A DNA stretch of 64,000 bases from Streptomyces humicola (GTDB taxonomy: Bacteria > Actinomycetota > Actinomycetes > Streptomycetales > Streptomycetaceae), in NCBI RefSeq assembly GCF_024436035.1, contig NZ_JANFNG010000001.1, positions 79,689 to 143,688 on the forward strand. Direction: 5' to 3'. A program made the translations under genes and the position numbers. The notes under the pieces are model-generated. The model was given only the letters and a program-made list of their open reading frames with translations, was not told the origin of the DNA and did no database searches. Positions 59,131-64,000 of this stretch are shown here, in pieces. Each line of letters begins with the position of its first letter. Position 1 is the first letter of the stretch.

Positions 59131-59913
59131 TCATTCACTACCCGGAACCGCGATCTCGGTGCGCTCCTCGATCTTGAGGACCGCGGCGGCGTAGCTGTGC
59201 ACGTGCCGGTTCATGCGGCGGACCGCCGCGTCGGGGTCCTGAGCCCGAATCGCCTTGGTGATCGAGCGGTGCGCCCGTGCCGTCAGGCGTCGTACCTCAG
59301 CGTCGACGAACCGCTCGTTTTCCGTGGCGGTGTAGATCGCGCGGGACAGGGAGGCCATGAAGCCGGCAAGGAGCTCGTTGCGGCTCGCGGTTGCGACGGC
59401 CACGTGCCAGTCGACGTTGGCCTGGAGGAATGCCGCAAGGTTTCCGTTCACCTCGTCGAGTGCCGCGTTCGCGGCCTCCAGGGCCACGAGGTCGTCGTCC
59501 GTTCGATTCACTGCGGCCAGCTTGGCGCAGTAGGGCTCGATCGCCTCGCGTGTCTCGAGGAGCGAGGAGAACCGGATCTGCTGGCCGCGGATCAACAGGC
59601 TCACGGAGCCCGCAACGGACTCCTTACCCGGGCGCTGCACGAAAGCGCCGCCTGCGCGACCCGTCTTGATCCGGACCAGGCCCTGGACCTCGAGGATGCG
59701 CAGGGCTTCCCTCACTGTGGCGCGGCTCATCTGTGTCTGGACGACGATCTCACGCTCGGGGGGTAGGGCGGAGCCTTCGGCGAATTCGCCGTTCAGTATG
59801 CGTTCACGCAGTTCGCCCGCGAGCACGTCCGAGGATTTTGGGACCTCCATGGGGGCGAGCTGGATCGCGGACTGCCTGTTGCCGGATCGGCGGGCAGGTG
59901 CGGCCTCAGGCAT
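59131..59913 (-). CDS. FadR-subfamily GntR regulator, copy 2
   Basis: A 260-residue paralogue of the preceding gene, with almost identical DNA-binding and FCD domains (SRATVREALRILEVQGLVRI; NVDWHVAVATASRNELL; RMNRHVHSYAAAVLK). Differences cluster in the middle of the FCD domain (NRTDDDLVALEAANAALDEVN), which suggests ligand divergence with a kept DNA site. ATG 59913 follows CAGGAG. Its promoter carries GGTCTGACC. Both copies have intact frames, so neither looks silent. Confidence 0.9.
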   Translation of the reverse strand: MPEAAPARRSGNRQSAIQLAPMEVPKSSDVLAGELRERILNGEFAEGSALPPEREIVVQTQMSRATVREALRILEVQGLVRIKTGRAGGAFVQRPGKESVAGSVSLLIRGQQIRFSSLLETREAIEPYCAKLAAVNRTDDDLVALEAANAALDEVNGNLAAFLQANVDWHVAVATASRNELLAGFMASLSRAIYTATENERFVDAEVRRLTARAHRSITKAIRAQDPDAAVRRMNRHVHSYAAAVLKIEERTEIAVPGSE

Positions 59914-59937
59914 GGTTGCTGCTCCTGACACACTGGT

Positions 59938-59946
59938 GGTCTGACC
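59938..59946. promoter_or_regulatory. FadR-type operator, site 2
   Basis: TGGT-GGTCTGACC-TGAGTTA, 24 bases upstream of the second FadR paralogue. The bases after the palindrome (T-AGT-A) are shared with site 1. Confidence 0.6.
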
Positions 59947-60041
59947 TGAGTTACTGTAAGACCTCTAAACCACGATTGTGCCGTGTTGTTCCGCGAGTGG
60001 TACCCGGGTGATCCCGGCGGTGGTCCGCGCGATCAGGCGGT

Positions 60042-61055
60042 TCAACGGGCGAAGGCCTCGGTGATCGCCTCGGTGTTCTCCGCGACCCGCCCAGGGGGGA
60101 GGGTGAAGCTCGGCGAGTAGAGCGCGGCGTGGTCGTAGCGCTTCTCCAGCGCCGGCAGGGCATCGCGGACCTCGTCGACGGTGCCGGCCACGGCCATCTG
60201 CGCAAGCATCGCGTCCGAGACCGCGTCGACCATTCCCTGGTGGTCGCCGGCGCGGAATGCAGCCTGGATCGCGGCGGCCTCGGCCGCGAACCCGGAGACT
60301 TCCATCACCGGTCCGTACGCCTTGGGCGCGACGTAGAACGCGATTTGGGCAGCGGCCTCCCGGCGGGCGGTCGCGGTGTCATCGGCGATCGCACAGATGA
60401 TGACGCCTTTGAGCTTGATCTCCTCGGGCGACCGGCCGGCCTTCTCGGCGCCGCGGGCGATCGCGGGCCGGGCGACGTCGTCGAGGTACCGGTCGGTGAT
60501 GGTGGGGTGGCAGATCAGTCCGTCCGAGACCCGGCCGGCCACCTCGATCATCCGGGCGTTCACACCGGCGGTATAGACGGGGATCGAGGGGCGCAGCGGT
60601 GGCTGGATGTCGGCGGTGGGGTTGATGTCGACGGAGTAGAAGCGACCTTCGTGCCTGACCGGCCCCTCGTGCAGGCGCCAGAGCCGACGCAGCAGCGGGA
60701 CGAGCTCCTCCATCCTGGTGGCCGGGCCGTCGGGGTCCTTGACGCCGTGCCAGCCCTGCATCATCCGGCGGGTGCCGGTGCCCAGCCCCAGCGTGAGCCG
60801 GCCGTCGCTCATCTCGTCCAGGAAGCGGGCGTCATTGGCAAGCACCAGGGGAGAGCGCCCCACGGCATAAGCGATCGCCGATCCCACGCCGATCCGGGTC
60901 GTGGCGGCGGCCATTGCCGCCACGGAGACGACGGCGGAGCGGTGCAGGAACTCCCCGGACCACGCCGCATCGAACCCGGCCGCCTCCGCGCGCCGGGTGA
61001 TCTTCTGGGTCTCCTTGAGCCCGCCGGCAAGAACGGTGATGCCTCGAGTGGTCAT
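60042..61055 (-). CDS. LLM-class (F420-dependent type) oxidoreductase
   Basis: A 337-residue luciferase-like TIM-barrel oxidoreductase. Motifs are AEAAGFDAAWSGEF near the start, ATTRIGVGSAIAYAVGRSPL, LDEMSDGRLTLGLGTGTRRMM and YTAGVNARMIEVAGRVSDGL. The pattern is that of actinobacterial F420-dependent enzymes, though an FMN-dependent monooxygenase cannot be ruled out. ATG 61055 follows GAAAGG. It is divergent from a second LLM gene, with the FadR-type operator between them. Confidence 0.87.
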   Translation of the reverse strand: MTTRGITVLAGGLKETQKITRRAEAAGFDAAWSGEFLHRSAVVSVAAMAAATTRIGVGSAIAYAVGRSPLVLANDARFLDEMSDGRLTLGLGTGTRRMMQGWHGVKDPDGPATRMEELVPLLRRLWRLHEGPVRHEGRFYSVDINPTADIQPPLRPSIPVYTAGVNARMIEVAGRVSDGLICHPTITDRYLDDVARPAIARGAEKAGRSPEEIKLKGVIICAIADDTATARREAAAQIAFYVAPKAYGPVMEVSGFAAEAAAIQAAFRAGDHQGMVDAVSDAMLAQMAVAGTVDEVRDALPALEKRYDHAALYSPSFTLPPGRVAENTEAITEAFAR

Positions 61056-61117
61056 GCCAACGCCTTTCACGCCCGCGCCCGGCCGCTACCGGGACTCCCG
61101 CCCCTGCAAGAATGAAT

Positions 61118-61126
61118 GGTCAGACC
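61118..61126. promoter_or_regulatory. FadR-type operator, site 3
   Basis: GAAT-GGTCAGACC-TTATTAT, in the divergent region of the two LLM genes (61056-61246). The adjoining TTATTAT could be a -10 element for the rightward gene. One site could control both directions. Confidence 0.6.
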
Positions 61127-61246
61127 TTATTATGCAACCCGGAGAGGCCGGTGCGATCCGACTCTCACGGTGTCCCGTTCGACTTTGGTCATACCGTAAC
61201 CGGCGTAAGTGAGCCGGCTCGCTAGGGATTGGAAGGTGGCTGCTTC

Positions 61247-62179
61247 ATGGCACCGCTCAAGCTGGGCATCTCGGACCAGGATGGCTTCACCACGCCCGAC
61301 CCCCGGGTCCGACGGCGACTGCTCGACCGAGTCGTGGAGGCAGGGCTGGACCACGTGACCATGGGAGACCACATCAGCTTCCACGACGGGAGCGGCTTCG
61401 ATGGCATGATCAGCGCGACCACCGTGCTGTCCTCGCACGACCGGTTGTCGGTGATCATCGGGGTTTACCTGCTGGGGCTGCGCCACCCGATGCTGGCCGC
61501 CCGGCAGTTGTCCACGCTGAGCCAGACGGCGCCCGGACGGCTCACGCTCGGTGTCGGCGTGGCCGGTGAGGACCGCCGCGAGGTCAGCAACTCCGGTGTC
61601 GATCCGAAGACCCGGGGTCGCCGCCTCGATGAGGCGCTGATGCTGGTCCGGCGGCTGCTGGACGGCGAGGAGGTCACGCACCACGGAGAGTTCTTCCGAC
61701 TCGACGAGGCCCGGATCCTCCCGACGCCGGAGCCGAGGATCCCGATCGTCATCGGTGGCAAGGGCGATGTCGCGGTCCGTCGCACCGCCCAGTTCGGCGA
61801 CGGCTGGTTGGGCATCTTCTGCTCCGCGCGCCGGTTCGCGGAGACTCGGCAGCGGATCCTCGAGGCGGCGGCGGGCCTCGATCGCGAAGCACCGTCGTGG
61901 TTCGGGGTGAACGTCTGGTGCGGATTGGACGCCGACGCGGCACAGGCCCGCGAGATGCTGGCCGCGAAGATGGAGGGCCTCTACCACGTGCCCTATGAGA
62001 AGTTCCAGTACATCGCCCCGGCCGGGACCCCGGAGCAGGTAGCGGAGTTGCTGCAGCCCTTCGCCGAGTCGGGAGCCGAGTACATCACGCTGATCCCTGT
62101 CGGCTCGTCCATCGAGGCGGAGATCGACGCGGTGGCGGAGGTGAAGGAGCGACTCGGGAAGGCCGTTGGCGCGACGTGA
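61247..62179 (+). CDS. LLM-class oxidoreductase, second type
   Basis: A 310-residue luciferase-like protein that is not a close paralogue of the one at 60042-61055. Motifs are GLDHVTMGDHISFHDGSG, SHDRLSVIIGVYLLGLRHP, LSQTAPGRLTLGVGVAGEDR and RIPIVIGGKGDVAVRRTAQFGDGW. It likely uses F420 or FMN. ATG 61247 is chosen, with GGAAGG ten bases before; TTG 61229 is also in frame. The two LLM genes, acyl-CoA dehydrogenase and synthetase probably serve one degradative route. Confidence 0.87.
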   Translation: MAPLKLGISDQDGFTTPDPRVRRRLLDRVVEAGLDHVTMGDHISFHDGSGFDGMISATTVLSSHDRLSVIIGVYLLGLRHPMLAARQLSTLSQTAPGRLTLGVGVAGEDRREVSNSGVDPKTRGRRLDEALMLVRRLLDGEEVTHHGEFFRLDEARILPTPEPRIPIVIGGKGDVAVRRTAQFGDGWLGIFCSARRFAETRQRILEAAAGLDREAPSWFGVNVWCGLDADAAQAREMLAAKMEGLYHVPYEKFQYIAPAGTPEQVAELLQPFAESGAEYITLIPVGSSIEAEIDAVAEVKERLGKAVGAT

Positions 62180-62252
62180 GACCGTGGCTGCGCGGTCGAC
62201 CACGGCACCGATCGGCTCGGCCAAGAGCAGGCTTCCGACGGGCAACTGATTT

Positions 62253-62261
62253 GGTCTGACC
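62253..62261. promoter_or_regulatory. FadR-type operator, site 4
   Basis: ATTT-GGTCTGACC-TATAGTA, 39 bases upstream of the acyl-CoA dehydrogenase start. The overlapping TATAGT (62262-62267) is a good -10 hexamer, so a bound regulator would cover the promoter. Confidence 0.65.
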
Positions 62262-62300
62262 TATAGTATGGTTTGAACTCAGACCGACGAGGTGGTGACC

Positions 62301-63476
62301 ATGGACCTGTCCGACGATCCTGACGAGGCGCAGTTCCGGCACGACGTCCGGACCTGGCTCCACAACAGCCTCCCCAAGCTCCCTTGGCCGGAGCCGGCCG
62401 ACCTTGGGGCGAAGGCGCCCTTTTGGCGGCAGTGGCAGCGGATGCTCTTCGATGCGGGCTACGCCGGTCTCACCTGGCCGAAGGAGTACGGCGGCCAGGG
62501 GCTCGACGAGCGGATGCGCGCAATCTTCACGGAGGAGTGCGATCACGCAGGTGCTCCGGAACGGTTGAACACCATCGGCGAGGATTTCGCCGGGCCCACC
62601 ATCGCGCACTTCGGCACCGAGGCGCAGAAGGCGCGGTACCTGCGGCCGATCCTGACCGGCGAGGAGATCTGGTGCCAGCTGTTCTCCGAACCTGACTCCG
62701 GATCCGACCTCGCCTCACTGCGCACCAAGGCGACCAAGGCCGACGGCGGCTGGCGGATCCAGGGGCAGAAGATCTGGACCAGCCGCGCGCAACTGGCCGC
62801 CCACGCGATCCTGCTGGCGCGCACCGGCGGCGGGGAGCGCCACAAGGGCATCACCTACTTCCTCCTGCCCATGGACAGCGACGGCGTCACCGTCCGCCCT
62901 CTTGCCCACATGTTGGGTGAAGCGGAGTTCAACGAGGTGTTTCTCGACGAGGTCTTCGTATCCGACGACGCCGTGGTGGGCGAGGTCGATGGCGGCTGGA
63001 AGGTGGCCATGGCGACACTGGCCTTCGAGCGGGTCGCCATCGCCACCGGCCGCGTCAACACCACAAAGGCGATCGAGGACATCATCGCCGACATCCGCAC
63101 CAGGAAGTCCGCCGATGGCAGCCCGCTCGGCGCCGACCCGCACGTGCGGCAGAAGGTCGCCGACCTGTGGGGGCGCGCGCTGGTGCACCGCACGATCAGC
63201 CAGCGGGTGATCTCCGGTGCGGAGTCCGACGAACTGCCCGGGCCGGTTACGTCGATTGGAAAGCTCTACTTCTGCCCGCTGGTGGAGGAGCTCGCCGACT
63301 TCCGCCTCTCCCTTGAGCCGCTGGGCGGCCAGTTCGCTCTGGACGACGAACGTGCCGAAGCGCAGAGGTGGCTGCGGCTCGCCAACCAGTCCCGGGGCAC
63401 CGCGATCGCAGGTGGCTCGACCTTCATCCAGCGCAACATCGTCGCCGAGCGGATTCTCGGCATGCCGAGGAGCTGA
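62301..63476 (+). CDS. Acyl-CoA dehydrogenase
   Basis: A 391-residue flavoprotein of the acyl-CoA dehydrogenase family. Motifs are GLTWPKEYGGQGLDERM, the flavin motif CQLFSEPDSGSDLASLRTKA, GQKIWTSRAQLA and the C-terminal QSRGTAIAGGSTFIQRNIVAERILGMPR. This resembles the large group of actinobacterial enzymes that act in steroid or branched-acid side-chain breakdown, often as heterodimers, although no partner subunit is seen here. ATG 62301 follows GAGG. The next gene begins two bases after the stop. Confidence 0.9.
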   Translation: MDLSDDPDEAQFRHDVRTWLHNSLPKLPWPEPADLGAKAPFWRQWQRMLFDAGYAGLTWPKEYGGQGLDERMRAIFTEECDHAGAPERLNTIGEDFAGPTIAHFGTEAQKARYLRPILTGEEIWCQLFSEPDSGSDLASLRTKATKADGGWRIQGQKIWTSRAQLAAHAILLARTGGGERHKGITYFLLPMDSDGVTVRPLAHMLGEAEFNEVFLDEVFVSDDAVVGEVDGGWKVAMATLAFERVAIATGRVNTTKAIEDIIADIRTRKSADGSPLGADPHVRQKVADLWGRALVHRTISQRVISGAESDELPGPVTSIGKLYFCPLVEELADFRLSLEPLGGQFALDDERAEAQRWLRLANQSRGTAIAGGSTFIQRNIVAERILGMPRS

Positions 63477-63477
63477 C

Positions 63478-64000
63478 GTGGTCTACACCTGGCACCCGTC
63501 GCGGGACTACCTGGAGAACTCCAACGTCGCCCGTCTCATGCGCACACTGGGCGTGGCCACCGCCGACGAACTGCGCGCCCGGTCGGTGGCCGACATCGGC
63601 GACTTCTGGGACCGGGTGGTCAAGGACCTCGGCATCCCGTTCCGCACGCCCTACACGGACGTGGTCGATCTCAGCCGCGGTGTCGAGTACCCCGAGTGGT
63701 TCGTCGGGGGCCGGATCAACATCGTCGACGCGGCGCTGACTCGTTGGGCTCGTCAGACCCCCGACGGCATCGCCATCGTGCACGAGAGCGAGGACGGCAC
63801 AGTACGCCGGTTGACCTTCGCCGAGCTCGACGACCAGGTGGCCCGGGCCTGCGCCGGCCTCCGCGCACGGGGCGTCGGCAGGGGCGACGCCGTCGCGATC
63901 TACCTGCCCATGACGCCTGAGGCCGTCGTCGCGACGTACGCCGTGGCAAGCATTGGTGCGATGGCGGTGCCGCTGTTCTCCGGATTCGCGTCCGCCGCCA
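63478..64000 (+). CDS. Acyl-CoA synthetase (AMP-forming), 3' end beyond window
   Basis: The first 174 residues of an AMP-dependent synthetase, open to the end of the window. The start VVYTWHPSRDYLENSNVARL and YPEWFVGGRINIVDAALTRW are of the acetyl/propionyl-CoA synthetase N-terminal (ACAS_N) type, followed by the general LTFAELDDQVARACAGLRARGVGRGD and IYLPMTPEAVVATYAVASIGA. The ATP-binding core lies outside. GTG 63478 is one base after the dehydrogenase stop, so the two genes form an operon. It would activate an acid for the dehydrogenase. Confidence 0.88.
   Translation, partial: MVYTWHPSRDYLENSNVARLMRTLGVATADELRARSVADIGDFWDRVVKDLGIPFRTPYTDVVDLSRGVEYPEWFVGGRINIVDAALTRWARQTPDGIAIVHESEDGTVRRLTFAELDDQVARACAGLRARGVGRGDAVAIYLPMTPEAVVATYAVASIGAMAVPLFSGFASAA

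Noticed and set aside
1-64000. CRISPR arrays, rRNA and tRNA genes
   Set aside because: No regularly spaced repeats and no tRNA or rRNA-like sequence were noticed by eye; a covariance search would be needed to exclude tRNAs fully.

Overview
The window is high-GC DNA with Streptomyces-type genes: a conservon (histidine kinase, roadblock, DUF742, GTPase), SPW-repeat and DUF3040 proteins, an LAETG-anchored surface protein, and a DnaE2 plus Y-family polymerase pair. I read it as an actinomycete, probably Streptomycetaceae. The many catabolic genes, transposase and intron scraps and broken genes suggest an accessory chromosome arm or large plasmid. That placement is inference.

1-19 kb is a complete phenol/catechol meta-cleavage locus split into two convergent blocks. 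The + block (1-4378) carries dmpF (cut by the window edge), dmpG, dmpH, dmpI and dmpC, joined by start/stop overlaps. The - block (17589 down to 6383) carries a small unknown protein in the dmpK position, phenol hydroxylase dmpL/M/N/O, a ferredoxin, catechol 2,3-dioxygenase, dmpP reductase, dmpD hydrolase, a GlcG/HbpS-like protein, dmpE hydratase, a VOC protein, a truncated second monooxygenase alpha subunit and a second reductase. Together they would take phenol to pyruvate and acetyl-CoA. An IclR regulator lies just upstream, with a perfect palindrome between it and the operon. IS481, IS256/IS5 and group II intron scraps lie in and around the locus.

19-31.7 kb holds an AraC regulator, an SDR, a lipase-like hydrolase and a secreted phosphodiester glycosidase. 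It then has a membrane/stress island (SPW, DUF3040, SLAC1/TDT transporter, zinc ribbon, ClC transporter) framed by two paralogous MarR genes. Each MarR gene has the same ATTGC-N5-GCAAT operator on a divergent promoter. 32-33.7 kb is a two-gene operon that matches the TmpA/TmpB (PhnZ-like) phosphonate-oxidising pair, preceded by a perfect GntR/HutC-type operator.

34-42 kb is a patchwork: dienelactone hydrolase, racemase and alcohol-dehydrogenase remnants, a His-rich metal-binding protein, a SpoIIE-type phosphatase, a Tat-type hydrolase, and a mutasome-like pair in which DnaE2 has lost its polymerase core and the Y-family partner lacks the usual acidic catalytic motifs. 42-46 kb is the conservon plus a GAF protein. 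46-56 kb has an acyl-CoA dehydrogenase, a peptidase-domain fragment, an MFS exporter divergent from a MarR gene, a 1283-residue fused asymmetric ABC exporter and an epoxide hydrolase.

56-64 kb is an acyl-CoA type catabolic regulon: quinone oxidoreductase, enoyl-CoA hydratase, two tandem FadR-type GntR paralogues, two LLM/F420-type oxidoreductases, an acyl-CoA dehydrogenase and an acyl-CoA synthetase that runs off the end. Four promoter regions here share GGTC-N-GACC followed by T, a likely common operator. The substrate is not evident.
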